64,000 bases of DNA, taken from contig NZ_AP022616.1 in assembly GCF_010731115.1 (NCBI RefSeq), positions 930,001 through 994,000 on the forward strand, given 5' to 3'. Under the pieces are notes generated by a model that had not been told where the DNA came from, ran no database searches, and saw only the letters and a program-made list of their open reading frames with translations. This document shows, piece after piece, positions 1 through 13,379 of the stretch; the first letter of the stretch is position 1, and every line of letters begins with the position of its first letter. The DNA is from Mycolicibacterium phocaicum. Lineage in GTDB: Bacteria; Actinomycetota; Actinomycetes; Mycobacteriales; Mycobacteriaceae. Made by a program: the position numbers and the translations under genes.

Positions 1-989
1 CACTGCGGCGAGCAGGGTGCGCCGTTGATGCTGCAGCCGTAACCGGGCACGGGATCGTCACCGTCTACCCGAGCCGGCTCGGCGCTCGTGCGCAACTCCT
101 CGATCAGCGCTGCCGCCAGCTTCGCGTAACGCCGGTCGGCATTGGGAGTTGCGGTGCGCACCAACGTGATTCCGGCCTCGGCGGCCTGTTGGGCGAGCTC
201 GTTGTCCAGGTCCCACACCACCTCGATGTGGTCGGCGACGAATCCGATGGGACATACCACGACAGCGCTGGCGCCCGCGTCCCCGAGCGCGGCGAGATGG
301 TCGCCGACGTCCGGTTCCAGCCACGGCACCTGTGGCGGGCCGGACCGAGACTGCCACACCAGGTCGTAGTCGCCCACTCCGACGGCCTGAGCGACCAGAC
401 GCGCCGCATACGCCACCTGCCGGCTGTACAGCCGCGGTCCGTACCGTTCGTCGGCGGCCAGCGGTATGGAGTGCGCCGTGAACACCAGGCGCGCGCCCGA
501 AGGCGCGGCATGCAAGGCCTGCGAGACGAATTCGGCGTACATCTCGACGAAAAGCGGATGGTCGAAGTACTGCCTCACCTTCACCAGCTCCGGCGCCTGC
601 GGTCCCGCCGCAGCCCTGCCGCGGGCGATGTCCTCGACATATTGCCGACAGCTCGAGTAGCCGCCCCACGCCGACGTGGTAAACACCGCTGCGCGGCGAA
701 CTCCGTTGTCCCGCATGGCGATGACGGTGTCCTCGACGTACGGCTCCCAGTTGCGGTTGCCGAAATACACCGGCAGATCCGGCATCGCCGCCTCGAGCTC
801 CGAGATCAACGCGCGGTTGATGCCGTTGATCGGCGACACGCCACCGAAATGCAGGTAGTGCTCGGCCACTTCGTCGAGCCGCGCCGGCGGGATGTTGCGT
901 CCACGGGTGACGTTCTCGAGGAACGGGCGGACGTCCTCCGGACCCTCGGGTCCGCCGAACGACAACAGCAGCAGTGCGTCGAAATCCAC
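1..989 (-). CDS. hemH: Ferrochelatase, 3' end cut by the window edge
   Basis: Inserts Fe2+ into the porphyrin ring. In actinobacteria this enzyme acts on coproporphyrin III in the coproporphyrin-dependent heme pathway. The protein opens with [20 protein letters not shown] and has the active-site histidine in the TAHSIP motif (His173). Cys114, Cys319 and Cys326 are in a pattern like the [2Fe-2S] cysteines known in mycobacterial ferrochelatase, the last two in [10 protein letters not shown] near the C-terminus. The GTG start at 989 is chosen because a GAGGAGG ribosome-binding site precedes it. About 329 codons are visible and only a few are missing beyond base 1. It is the last gene of the fabG1-inhA-hemH operon, with an 84-base gap and a long hairpin after inhA. 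Confidence 0.95.
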   Translation of the reverse strand, partial: MDFDALLLLSFGGPEGPEDVRPFLENVTRGRNIPPARLDEVAEHYLHFGGVSPINGINRALISELEAAMPDLPVYFGNRNWEPYVEDTVIAMRDNGVRRAAVFTTSAWGGYSSCRQYVEDIARGRAAAGPQAPELVKVRQYFDHPLFVEMYAEFVSQALHAAPSGARLVFTAHSIPLAADERYGPRLYSRQVAYAARLVAQAVGVGDYDLVWQSRSGPPQVPWLEPDVGDHLAALGDAGASAVVVCPIGFVADHIEVVWDLDNELAQQAAEAGITLVRTATPNADRRYAKLAAALIEELRTSAEPARVDGDDPVPGYGCSINGAPCSPQ

Positions 990-1011
990 GGGTTTGTCCC
1001 CTCCTCAGACG

Positions 1012-1056
1012 CGAAACGGCGTCCCGGCAGTCGAAACCTGCTGGAACGCCGTTTCG
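1012..1056 (-). terminator. Long hairpin between inhA and hemH
   Basis: Arms CGAAACGGCGT (1012-1022) and ACGCCGTTTCG (1046-1056) are exactly complementary. After one C/A mismatch the stem continues with CCGGCAG and CTGCTGG (one G-U pair), leaving a 7-base loop at 1031-1037. No U-tract follows on the minus strand, so it may be an attenuator or RNA-processing/stability element setting hemH expression below inhA, rather than a full terminator. The function is inferred. Confidence 0.55.
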
Positions 1057-1073
1057 GCGGAAAACAAATCGAA

Positions 1074-1883
1074 TCAGAGCAGCTGGGTGCTGGCGCCACC
1101 GTCGGCGTAGATGATCGAGCCGGTGGTCGCGGGCAGCCATTCGGACAGCAGCGCACACACGGTCTTGGCGACCGGCGTCGGGTCCTTCATGTTCCAGCCG
1201 ATCGGCGCGCGCTGATCCCAGCCCTCTTCGAGCAGCTGCATCTGCTGGCCGGCCTCGTCGCCCAGCGCGCCGCCGACGATGGCGCTCATGGCCAGGGTCC
1301 GGATGGGGCCTGCCGCAACGAGATTGGAGCGCACGCCGTACTTGCCGGCCTCGCGCGCGACGAACCGGTTGACCGACTCGAGCGCGCTCTTGGCGACCGT
1401 CATCCAGTTGTAGGCGGGCATGGCGCGGGTCGGGTCGAAGTCCATGCCGACGATGCCGCCGCCTTCGTTCATGATCGGCAGCAGCGCCTTGGCCAGCGCG
1501 GCGTACGAGTAGGCCGAGATGTGGATGCCCTTGGCGACGTCCTCGTAGGGCGCGTCGAAGAACGGGTTGATGCCCATGCCGCTCTGCGGCATGAAGCCGA
1601 TGGAGTGCACGACGCCGTCGAGCTTGTTGCCCGCGCCGATCACCTCGGTGACACGCTCACCGAGCGAGGCCAGGTGCTCCTCGTTCTGCACGTCGAGCTC
1701 CAGCAGCGGTGCCGGGTTGGGCAGCCGGTCGGCGATGCGCTGGATGAGCTTCATCCGGTCGAAGCCGGTGAGCACCAGCTCGGCGCCCTGCTCCTGGGCG
1801 ACCTTCGCGATGTGGAACGCGATGGACGAGTCGGTGATGATCCCGGTGACCAGGATCCGCTTGCCTTCGAGCAAACCTGCCAT
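1074..1883 (-). CDS. inhA: NADH-dependent enoyl-ACP reductase InhA
   Basis: Reduces the trans-2 double bond of long-chain enoyl-AcpM in the FAS-II cycle that builds mycolic acids; it is the isoniazid target. The protein is 269 residues, the exact family length in mycobacteria. It starts [14 protein letters not shown], with the nucleotide-binding loop GIITDSS. Catalytic Tyr158 and Lys165 lie in the [11 protein letters not shown] motif, and Ser94 in HSIGFMP is the wild-type residue. AAGGAG stands before the ATG at 1883. It follows fabG1 by 50 bases in the same operon. Nothing in the sequence suggests impaired function. Confidence 0.98.
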   Translation of the reverse strand: MAGLLEGKRILVTGIITDSSIAFHIAKVAQEQGAELVLTGFDRMKLIQRIADRLPNPAPLLELDVQNEEHLASLGERVTEVIGAGNKLDGVVHSIGFMPQSGMGINPFFDAPYEDVAKGIHISAYSYAALAKALLPIMNEGGGIVGMDFDPTRAMPAYNWMTVAKSALESVNRFVAREAGKYGVRSNLVAAGPIRTLAMSAIVGGALGDEAGQQMQLLEEGWDQRAPIGWNMKDPTPVAKTVCALLSEWLPATTGSIIYADGGASTQLL

Positions 1884-1933
1884 TGTGGTGACTCCTTTTA
1901 AACGAAAGTTCGGGTAAGCCAAAGAGTTTCGGG

Positions 1934-2719
<786 letters not shown>

Positions 2720-2749
2720 CTAAATCGGCACGCCCGGAACGGTTGACAG

Positions 2750-3720
2750 CTACCGGGCCGCCATGGCGCCGCGGCGACGGTTCGCCACGAACCGGACGAC
2801 GTCGGCGATCCAGTCGCGGTCGGTGCGCAGCGTCAGCAGCGGGGCATCACATCGACGCAGCGTGCGGGCCACTTCGTCGCGGTGCGCCTGGGCGGCGCGG
2901 GCGAAGTCGTCCCGAAGTTGCTCGTCGATGGTGAATTCCTTGGTGATGCCGGACTCGGCGTCCTGCAACACCACGTCCCCGACCGCCGGCAGCTCCACGT
3001 CACGCGGGTCGATGATCTCGATGCCCAGCACCTCGTGCCGGCCCGCGATGGCCCGCAGCGGGCGCATCCAGTTGATCGGGCCGAGGAAGTCACTGATGAT
3101 CACCGCCATGCCGCGGCGCCGCTCCGGGCGGCGCAGGGCGTCGATGGCCGCGGCCAGGTCACCGCGGACCCCCGCCGGGGCCTTGGGTGTGGTGGCGATG
3201 GCGCGCAGCAGCTCCTGCTCGTGCAGCCGGCCGGAGAGTGCGGGTACCCGGCGGACGGTGTCGCCGTTCGAGATGACGGCGCCCAGCCGGTTACCGCCGC
3301 CGCTGTTGAGGAACGCGATGGAGGCCGCCGCGGCGACCGCCAGATCACGCTTCTCACAGCCCGCGGTGCCGAAATCCAGGCTCGCCGACATGTCGACGAC
3401 GAGCCAGGTCTCCAGCTCCCGGTCCGCGATCATCTGCCGCACGTGCGGGTGCGTCGTGCGGGCCGTGACGGACCAGTCCATCCGGCGGACGTCGTCGCCG
3501 GGCTGGTACAGCCGCGACTCCCCCGGCTCCGAGCCGGGCCCGGGGATCAGGCCCTGGTGGTCGCCGTGGAGGACACCGTCCAGCTTGCGCCGGACGGTGA
3601 GCTCCAGCTTGCGCAGTGCGGCCGACAGTTCGGGATCCCGAATCTGGCCGCGCTGCAGTGACGGCAGATCGACGGACCGGCCGGTCTGTGGCGAAGCCGA
3701 ACGATCAGACCCGGAGGCGG

Positions 3721-3724
<4 letters not shown>
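2750..3724 (-). CDS. DUF58 family protein, MoxR partner (Rv1480-like)
   Basis: A 324-residue protein with the DUF58 signature YQPGDDVRRMDW around residue 75, followed by a von Willebrand-like core (WLVVDMSASLDFG). DUF58 proteins are found with MoxR AAA+ ATPases and are thought to be clients or adaptors in envelope or complex assembly; no specific substrate is known. The GTG start at 3724 overlaps the moxR1 TGA (GTGA), so the two are translationally coupled. No transmembrane segment is evident. The VWA membrane-protein gene that follows this one in M. tuberculosis (Rv1481) is absent here; fabG1 comes next. Confidence 0.9.
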
Positions 3725-4869
<1,145 letters not shown>

Positions 4870-4938
4870 CTAGCTTCCTCCCACAATTGTTTCGGCCGGG
4901 TGTCCGGCACAAAATCGCTGGTCTAGCGGGTAGCCGCC

Positions 4939-4944
4939 AATATA
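4939..4944 (-). promoter_or_regulatory. Possible -10 element for moxR1
   Basis: On the minus strand the hexamer reads TATATT and is flanked by an imperfect inverted repeat (GCCGC before, GCGGC after), about 70 bases before the moxR1 start. No convincing -35 was seen. The gap 4870-5018 holds nothing else recognisable. Confidence 0.35.
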
Positions 4945-5018
4945 GCGGCGCGCCCGGACTCAACTATTCCAGGCGGCTGCGTATCCGTCGACGTTGCCAC
5001 GACGGACTTAGGTGATTA

Positions 5019-5753
5019 TCAGGTCTCGATGATGCGCGACAGGTGCGGCGACATGCCGGCCGTCCGGACCGGACTGACCGTCACCTTGCCGGCACTGCCG
5101 GACGCCTCGAGCATCTTTCCGTTGCCGAGGTAGATCGTGACGTGCTGGCTGCCGCCCGGGCCGTAGAAGATCAGGTCGCCACGCTTGGCCTGTGACGGCG
5201 GGATCGCGCGGCCGGTGTTGTACTGGTCGCCCGAGTACTTGGGAATCTGGACGCCGACGCCGGCGTAGGCGTAGCGCGTGAAACCCGAACAGTCGTAGCC
5301 GATCTTGCCGGCGTCGTAGTCGACGCCGGGACCCGGACCGGTCAGGGTGCCGCCACCCCACGAGTACGGGACACCCATCTGGGAGCCGCCGCGCCGGATG
5401 ACGTATTCGATGGCCTGCTTCCCGCCGACCCGGCCGCCGGGCATCATCGTGGCGCTGCCGCCGCCACCGCCGCTGGGCTTGCCGCCCAGGCCGAGGCTGG
5501 ACAGGAAGCTCTGGCCGAGGTTCTGGGTGGTCTGCAGGGCGAGCTGGCTGGCCTGGAAGGTCGCGTTGGCGATGGCCACCGGGTCACCCGGAGCACCCGA
5601 GCTGGCCCGCATGGGCAGCGTCGGGTCCCACCCGCCGTCGGGGTCGGCAACCGCACTCGGCGCAGGCCCGAACGCGAACGCCAGCGCCAGCGCGCCTACG
5701 CCCGCGAGGAGGTCTCTCCGGTGAAATTCCTTGCCCTGCAATGCAATACCCAA
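5019..5753 (-). CDS. ripB: NlpC/P60 peptidoglycan endopeptidase RipB
   Basis: A secreted D,L-endopeptidase that cuts peptide stems of peptidoglycan, a shorter paralogue of RipA without its coiled-coil arm. The N-terminus carries HRRDLLAG followed by a hydrophobic stretch and an AVA-DP cleavage site; the twin arginine makes a Tat signal possible. The catalytic NlpC/P60 domain fills the C-terminal half, with the nucleophile in YDCSGFTRYAYAG and the histidine in GSQHVTIYLGNG. The TTG at 5753 directly abuts the ripA TGA, so translation is likely coupled. It is 244 residues long, against about 241 for Rv1478. Confidence 0.93.
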   Translation of the reverse strand: MGIALQGKEFHRRDLLAGVGALALAFAFGPAPSAVADPDGGWDPTLPMRASSGAPGDPVAIANATFQASQLALQTTQNLGQSFLSSLGLGGKPSGGGGGSATMMPGGRVGGKQAIEYVIRRGGSQMGVPYSWGGGTLTGPGPGVDYDAGKIGYDCSGFTRYAYAGVGVQIPKYSGDQYNTGRAIPPSQAKRGDLIFYGPGGSQHVTIYLGNGKMLEASGSAGKVTVSPVRTAGMSPHLSRIIET

Positions 5754-7196
5754 TCAGTATTCGATGTAACGGATCACGTACGGCGTCATGCCGCTGGTTC
5801 GTACCGGCGAGACCTTGACGGTCGAACCGGTGTAGGGCGCTTCGAGCATCTGCCCGTTGCCGAGGTACAGGGTCACGTGCTGGCTGCCACCGGGGCCGTA
5901 GAAGATGACGTCACCGCGGCGGGCCTGCGCAGTCGGGATCTTGCGGCCCATCTCGTACTGGTTGCCCGAGTAGTGCGGCAGCTTGATGCCCACACCCGCG
6001 AAGGCATAGAGGATCAGGCCCGAGCAGTCGAAGCCGACGGTGCCGGCACCCGAGTCGATGCCCGTGCCCGGGCCGGCGGCCGTGCCACCGCCCCAGGAGT
6101 ACGGGACGCCGATCTGCGACATGGCGCGCTTGATGACGTATTCCGAGGCCTGCTTGCCGTAGACGCGCGGGATGGCGCCGTTGGTGAAGCCGCTCTTGGT
6201 GACGTCGGCGGGCACCAGGCCGAGCTTCTGCAGGAAGCTGTGGCCCATCTGCTGGGTGACCTGTGCCGACGTGGCGGTCATGCCGAGCACGTTGTTGATG
6301 ACGGCGATCGGGTCGCCGGGGATGTTGGCGCTGGGAATCTTGGGCAGCGTCGGGTCCCAGCCGCCGTCGTCCCACTTGCGGGGACCGGCGGCGGCGGGGG
6401 CGCCGTCCCAGTTGGCGGCGTACCGGCCGGGATCGGCCGCCGGCGTTCCGGATGCGCCGGCCGACCCCGGATTCGCCGCCCATTGCGTGCGTGCCGCGTT
6501 GAGCTTGGCCTGCGCCGCATCGCGCTGACTGACCAGCTGATCGAGCTGGGTCTGCTGGTCGGCGAACGTGGTGCGGGCATCGGTCAGGGCCTTGACGGCG
6601 TCGTCCTGGCTGGCCTGTGCGTCTTTGACGGCCTGGTCGGCCTTCTGCTTCGCGAGCCGGGCCGCGGATTCGCGGTTGGCCAGTTCGGTCCGGGTGCGCT
6701 GCAGGTCGGCGATGGCCTCCTGCGAGCTGATGGTCAGCGCCTGGCCGGTGGCGGCGGTGTTGATCATCTCGCCGGGATCGGTCGCGGTCAGGTAATTGAC
6801 CGAGGGCCCGTTGATGTAGGCGGCCTCGGCGTACTTGTCGAAATGCGCCTGGGCGGCCGCGATGGCCGCATTCGCGTCCTTGAGTCCGCTCTGGCTGGTG
6901 TCGATCTCCTGCTGTGCCGTCGCGGCGTTGTCGCGGGCGGTCTGCACGTCGGCGATGGCCTTGTTGACCGATTCCTGCCGGGTCTGGATGGCGGCGCCGA
7001 GGTCCTGCAGCTTCTGGTTGGCGTTGGCGAGATCCGTTACCAGGGACGCGATCTCACTGCCGCCGGGTTGGGCCGACGCGATACCGGATGCGAACACGGA
7101 CGCGGTCATGACACCGAATACCAGTGACCCGGTACCGACGCGACTGCCCAGCCGGGTGGCCAGCCCACCGGTGAAGGGGCGAATGCTGCGTCCCAT
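5754..7196 (-). CDS. ripA: NlpC/P60 peptidoglycan endopeptidase RipA
   Basis: A secreted hydrolase needed for daughter-cell separation in mycobacteria, known to act with RpfB. It has 480 residues. A signal peptide ends near residue 43 (GIASAQP). A long alpha-helical coiled-coil rich in Ala, Gln and Asp follows to about residue 250, the autoinhibitory or anchoring arm in the family, then a Pro/Ala linker. The NlpC/P60 domain has its Cys in FDCSGLILYAFAG and its His in GSQHVTLYLGNG. The ATG at 7196 has AGGAGA upstream. ripB follows without a gap. The long upstream leader suggests its own regulation. Confidence 0.96.
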   Translation of the reverse strand: MGRSIRPFTGGLATRLGSRVGTGSLVFGVMTASVFASGIASAQPGGSEIASLVTDLANANQKLQDLGAAIQTRQESVNKAIADVQTARDNAATAQQEIDTSQSGLKDANAAIAAAQAHFDKYAEAAYINGPSVNYLTATDPGEMINTAATGQALTISSQEAIADLQRTRTELANRESAARLAKQKADQAVKDAQASQDDAVKALTDARTTFADQQTQLDQLVSQRDAAQAKLNAARTQWAANPGSAGASGTPAADPGRYAANWDGAPAAAGPRKWDDGGWDPTLPKIPSANIPGDPIAVINNVLGMTATSAQVTQQMGHSFLQKLGLVPADVTKSGFTNGAIPRVYGKQASEYVIKRAMSQIGVPYSWGGGTAAGPGTGIDSGAGTVGFDCSGLILYAFAGVGIKLPHYSGNQYEMGRKIPTAQARRGDVIFYGPGGSQHVTLYLGNGQMLEAPYTGSTVKVSPVRTSGMTPYVIRYIEY

Positions 7197-7433
7197 TGAC
7201 TCAGGTCTCCTAAGGCTCCAGCGCGCTGGTGCCCGCGTAAGGCAGAAGCGGGCTCGATCCGTTGGTCCCGTAAGTCGCAGAAATCACAATTAATCACAAC
7301 TGCAACATGCGGTACCAACTGCACCGTACGTCACAGGTTGCACAAATGAAACGTTGATAACAAACCACACCGTTGTAATTGAAAAAGGTGTGACCGAATA
7401 GTGATATTCGAATTCGCGGCGGCCCGCGCCCAG
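7197..7433 (-). promoter_or_regulatory. ripA 5' region with two hairpins and direct repeats
   Basis: This gap holds, near ripA, the palindrome CCAGCGCGCTGG (7218-7229) and a 6-bp stem GCCCGC/GCGGGC (7231-7236 and 7248-7253). Further upstream is a 10-base-period repeat of ATCACAA (7282-7298) and a GTCACA...TGCACA pair near 7330, loosely like the direct repeats bound by MtrA, which is known to control ripA. The region is more A+T-rich than its surroundings. I could not assign a riboswitch class or a firm promoter. Confidence 0.35.
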
Positions 7434-8084
7434 CTACTGAGATGCGGGCGCGACGGCGTCCTGCGGCGCGGCCGCGGCGGCCGACTTTCGGGCGCGGACC
7501 TGCAGGAACCGGGTACCCACAGCAGCTGCTACCACCCCGAGGATGACCACCAGGGTGAACGACGTCCAGGGAAATATCGGCGTTTCCAGCTGACTCACAA
7601 AATTCTTCGAGTTCTGCACAACGCTCGGCGTCTTCGCGAGGTCCTGACCGGCTTCCAACAGCGACCGGTCATAAGTCGGGCTGACCGAGCCGGCGAAACC
7701 CGGACTGAGGGTCAGCACCGTCGACTCGGGATACACATGGCCGACGTCCGCGGCGATGTCACGCAACGGGGTGTCGATACCCGGACTCGTGGGCAACACC
7801 ACGATCTTGAGGTCGATGCCCTTGGCGTGCGCGTCGGCGACAACCTGACGCAACGCGGCGGCCTCCTGCGCGGCCTCGGCGGCCTGCTTCGCCTCCTGCG
7901 GCGTGGCCGGCGCCTTCGCCGGCGGCGCGATGCCCGGCGCACTGACCCCACCGTCACGCACCTGTGTGATCACCGTCGCCATGCACACGTCGACGGGCGT
8001 CTTGGCCGGATCCTGCCCGACCGTCGCGCACACGTCCGGCGGAATGAACGCCGGCAGAAACGGCATCGCCGCAAAAGTTGTCAC
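7434..8084 (-). CDS. Membrane-anchored conserved protein (Rv1476-like)
   Basis: No defined function. The protein starts near MPFLPAFIPPDVCATVG and has an Ala/Gln-rich helical segment. A central alpha/beta part follows (IDLKIVVLPTSPG...DVGHVYPESTVLTL), and one transmembrane helix near the C-terminus (FPWTSFTLVVILGVVAAAVG) ends in a short basic tail. It sits beside ripA as Rv1476 does in M. tuberculosis. The open frame runs further upstream, but the GTG at 8084 is preferred: TACCGT lies seven bases before it, fitting a leaderless mRNA, and no ribosome-binding site is seen. An ATG at 8066 is the alternative. It is divergent from acn. Confidence 0.75.
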   Translation of the reverse strand: MTTFAAMPFLPAFIPPDVCATVGQDPAKTPVDVCMATVITQVRDGGVSAPGIAPPAKAPATPQEAKQAAEAAQEAAALRQVVADAHAKGIDLKIVVLPTSPGIDTPLRDIAADVGHVYPESTVLTLSPGFAGSVSPTYDRSLLEAGQDLAKTPSVVQNSKNFVSQLETPIFPWTSFTLVVILGVVAAAVGTRFLQVRARKSAAAAAPQDAVAPASQ

Positions 8085-8183
8085 GCGGCAAACGGTACTG
8101 GAATTTCGCCGAACTCCCTGACGGCACACCCACAACCCGACAAGACTGTAGCCACCCCCTGGGCGCTCATAGGACAAGCGTAC

Positions 8184-8192
8184 TGTTAGGGT
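8184..8192 (+). promoter_or_regulatory. Probable extended -10 promoter of acn
   Basis: TGT followed by TAGGGT forms an extended -10 element about 54 bases before the acn GTG. The acn ribosome-binding site GGGAG lies just before the start. AcnR probably binds in this 161-base divergent region, but no clear palindrome was identified. Confidence 0.4.
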
Positions 8193-8233
8193 AGCAACGC
8201 GCCGCTGACACAGCCCGTCGCGGCGAGATCTAG

Positions 8234-11068
<2,835 letters not shown>

Positions 11069-11079
11069 CAACTGGCTGA

Positions 11080-11113
11080 TTCGGTTGGGCAGCCTCCGGG
11101 CTGCCCAACCGAA
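11080..11113. terminator. Perfect 15-bp hairpin between acn and acnR
   Basis: Arms 11080-11094 (TTCGGTTGGGCAGCC) and 11099-11113 are perfect inverse complements around a 4-base loop, starting 12 bases after the acn stop codon. There is no U-tract, as is usual for mycobacteria. It probably terminates or attenuates acn transcription and protects the 3' end, lowering acnR expression. A role as protein-binding site is possible. Confidence 0.7.
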
Positions 11114-11130
11114 CGCCGGTAGGAGTCCTG

Positions 11131-11697
11131 GTGCCCAAAGTCAGCGACGATCATCTCGCCGCCCGTCGAGCGCAGATCCTCGACGGCGCCCGACGCTGTT
11201 TTTCCGAGTTCGGGTACGAAGGTGCGACGGTGCGGCTTCTCGAAGAAGCCACCGCGATGTCGCGCGGCGCGATCTTCCACCATTTCCGCGACAAGGACGC
11301 GCTGTTCTTCGCGCTCGCCGAGGAAGACGGCGAGCGGATGGCCGAGACCGTCGAGAAGGACGGCCTCGTGCAGGTCATGCGGAACATGCTGGCCAAGCCG
11401 GAGAACTACCAGTGGCTGGGCACCCGGCTGGAGATCGCCCGCCGGCTGCGCACCGACGCCGAGTTCCGCGCCGAGTGGCAGCAGCGCTACGAGGAACTCA
11501 ACCAGGCCACCATCGCGCGCCTGGAGCGCAAGAAGGCCGCCGGCACGCTGCGTGACGACGTGCCCACCGAAGTGCTGCACATCTATCTCGACCTGGTGCT
11601 CGACGGCCTCATCGCGCGGCTGGCCTCAGGGCAGACCGGCGAGGATCTGGCGGCCGTCCTCGACATCGTCGAGGCATCGGTCCGCCGAAAGCCCTAG
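11131..11697 (+). CDS. acnR: TetR-family regulator AcnR
   Basis: A 188-residue TetR regulator with an N-terminal helix-turn-helix (residues about 10-55; LLEEATAMSRGAIFHHFRDK is the recognition part). Position and sequence match Rv1474c. The orthologue in Corynebacterium represses acn, and the same role is inferred here. GTG start at 11131 with GGAG nine bases upstream. It is read in the same direction as acn but lies behind a strong hairpin. The stop is 13 bases from the convergent ureohydrolase gene. Confidence 0.9.
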   Translation: MPKVSDDHLAARRAQILDGARRCFSEFGYEGATVRLLEEATAMSRGAIFHHFRDKDALFFALAEEDGERMAETVEKDGLVQVMRNMLAKPENYQWLGTRLEIARRLRTDAEFRAEWQQRYEELNQATIARLERKKAAGTLRDDVPTEVLHIYLDLVLDGLIARLASGQTGEDLAAVLDIVEASVRRKP

Positions 11698-11710
11698 CGG
11701 CTCAACCCTT

Positions 11711-12691
11711 TCAGCGGTTCGCGCTCATCACCGACAGCAGCTCGTAGCCGACGTGCGCGGCGGCGATTCCCGTCAGCTCGGCGTGGTCGTACGCCGGGGA
11801 CACCTCGACGATGTCGGCGCCCACCACGTTCAGACCGGTCAGCGAACGCAGCGAATGCAGCAGTTCGCGCGACGTCAGTCCCCCGGCTTCCGGCGTCCCG
11901 GTACCGGGCGCGTGCGCCGGGTCCAGCACGTCGATGTCGACCGACACGTAGACCGGACCGCCCGCCAGCCGCTTGACCATGCGCTCCCGCACGCTCGCGA
12001 GGCCGTCGACCTGGTAGTCGTCGGAGCGGATCACCTGGAAGCCCAGGATCGCGTCGTCCTCGAGGTCCTTCTTGCTGTACAGCGGCCCACGGATACCCAT
12101 GTGCAGCGACCGCTCCATGTCGACGAGGCCCTCTTCGCTGGCCCGGCGGAACGGTGTGCCGTGCGTGTAGGCGGCGCCGAAGTAGGTGTCCCAGGTGTCG
12201 AGGTGGGCGTCGAAATGCAGCACGGCGATGGGGCCGTGGTCGCGGTGCAGTGACCGCAGGATCGGCAGCGCGATGGTGTGGTCACCGCCGAGGGTGAGCA
12301 CGGCGCTGCCGTCCTTGCGCAGCGCGGTCACCTCGGTGTCGATGGTCTCGATGGCCTCGTTGATGTTGAACGGGTTGACGCCGATGTCGCCGGCGTCGGC
12401 GACCTGCTGATTGGCGAACGGTGACACGTCGAGCGCCTGGTTGTAGGGCCGCAGCAGCTTGGACGCGGCGCGGATGTGGCCCGGGCCGAAGCGCGCGCCC
12501 GGGCGGTAGGACACGCCGGTGTCGAACGGGACGCCGAGGATCGTGACGTCGGGCGCGGACACCTGGTCCAGACGCGGCACCCGGGCGAACGTGGCCGGCT
12601 CGGCGTAGCGCGGGAACCGGCTCGCATCGACCTGGCCGATGATCTCGCGGCCGTCGGGCGCGGTGGTCGTGATGTACCGGTCGAAGCTCAT
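11711..12691 (-). CDS. speB: Ureohydrolase (guanidinobutyrase or agmatinase type)
   Basis: A binuclear-manganese hydrolase that removes urea from a guanidino compound. The metal-ligand motifs are all present in the 326 residues: [14 protein letters not shown] and [17 protein letters not shown]. Ureohydrolases annotated as agmatinase often prefer 4-guanidinobutyrate. The neighbouring amino-acid monooxygenase and amidase make guanidinobutyrase the more likely role here, giving GABA and urea. ATG start with GGAGA upstream. It is divergent from the XRE-cupin regulator, and their shared 88-base region carries two copies of a TTGTTTCC motif. The symbol denotes family only; substrate specificity cannot be read from sequence. 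Confidence 0.85.
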   Translation of the reverse strand: MSFDRYITTTAPDGREIIGQVDASRFPRYAEPATFARVPRLDQVSAPDVTILGVPFDTGVSYRPGARFGPGHIRAASKLLRPYNQALDVSPFANQQVADAGDIGVNPFNINEAIETIDTEVTALRKDGSAVLTLGGDHTIALPILRSLHRDHGPIAVLHFDAHLDTWDTYFGAAYTHGTPFRRASEEGLVDMERSLHMGIRGPLYSKKDLEDDAILGFQVIRSDDYQVDGLASVRERMVKRLAGGPVYVSVDIDVLDPAHAPGTGTPEAGGLTSRELLHSLRSLTGLNVVGADIVEVSPAYDHAELTGIAAAHVGYELLSVMSANR

Positions 12692-12728
12692 CAGTTCTCC
12701 AAAGTCGTGGCGTGTGGCTTGGGTCTCA

Positions 12729-12736
12729 TTGTTTCC
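12729..12736. promoter_or_regulatory. Half-site TTGTTTCC in the speB/regulator gap
   Basis: An exact copy of the right half of the palindrome found at 14845-14860; the left half is degenerate. It lies 38 bases from the ureohydrolase start codon, where a regulator could affect that promoter. Confidence 0.4.
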
Positions 12737-12751
12737 GGCAGTAGAATTATT

Positions 12752-12767
12752 GTCAACCTTTGTTTCC
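12752..12767. promoter_or_regulatory. Candidate operator of the XRE-cupin regulator
   Basis: GTCAACCTTTGTTTCC matches the palindrome at 14845-14860 (GGCAACAATTGTTTCC) at 13 of 16 positions. It lies just upstream of the regulator's AGGAGG ribosome-binding site, suggesting autoregulation. Confidence 0.5.
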
Positions 12768-12779
12768 TAGGAGGAAATC

Positions 12780-13379
12780 GTGGGCGGTTCGCCGGCAACG
12801 CAACTAACGATCGCCGCCCGGTTGAAGGCCGCCCGCAGCGCCAAGCGCATGACCCTCGACGAGCTCGCCGCCGCCAGCGGCGTGACCAAGGGCTACCTGT
12901 CGAAGGTCGAACGCGGCCAGTCGAACGCGTCGGTCGCCGCCCTCATCCGTATCTGCGACGCGCTCGAACTCCAGGTCGGTTCCCTGTTCGACGAGACCCC
13001 CGTCGGCGAGGTGGTCCGCGCCGGCGAATACCCGCCCATCGAGTTCGGCGGCACCCGGATGACCGAATTCCAGCTGACACCGACGGGCGAGCGCCGATTC
13101 CAGGTCCTGCTGAGCGACATCGCGCCCGGCGGCGGCAGCGGGAGCGACACCTACTCGCTGCCGGCCGAGGTGGAGTTCGCCATGGTCACCGAAGGCCGGC
13201 TGCACATCGACTTCGTCGAGGGCAACGGCAGCCGCATCACGCTCGATGCGGGCGACGCGCTGACCTTCGAGGCGGACCGTCCGCACGCCTTCCACGCCGA
13301 CGCACAGTCCGGCGCGAAGGTGTTGTGGGTGCTGACCCCGGCGCTGACGCAGCGGCGGCTGGCCGAGGCCGCCGAATAG
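12780..13379 (+). CDS. XRE-family regulator with C-terminal cupin domain
   Basis: A 199-residue regulator. An XRE helix-turn-helix occupies residues about 12-66 (LDELAAASGVTKGYLSKVER is the core) and a cupin beta-barrel fills the C-terminal half (AEVEFAMVTEGRLHIDF, with HAFHAD near the end). This architecture is common in regulators of polyamine, amino-acid and guanidino-compound catabolism, where the cupin senses the metabolite. GTG start with AGGAGG six bases upstream. It is divergent from the ureohydrolase and its stop abuts that of the convergent NCS1 gene. It is the natural candidate for binding the shared palindrome; activator or repressor mode is not decidable. Confidence 0.88.
   Translation: MGGSPATQLTIAARLKAARSAKRMTLDELAAASGVTKGYLSKVERGQSNASVAALIRICDALELQVGSLFDETPVGEVVRAGEYPPIEFGGTRMTEFQLTPTGERRFQVLLSDIAPGGGSGSDTYSLPAEVEFAMVTEGRLHIDFVEGNGSRITLDAGDALTFEADRPHAFHADAQSGAKVLWVLTPALTQRRLAEAAE

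Noticed and set aside
7197..7433. Cyclic di-AMP (ydaO-type) riboswitch before ripA
   Set aside because: Hairpins are present but I could not align the conserved core, so only a generic leader is reported.
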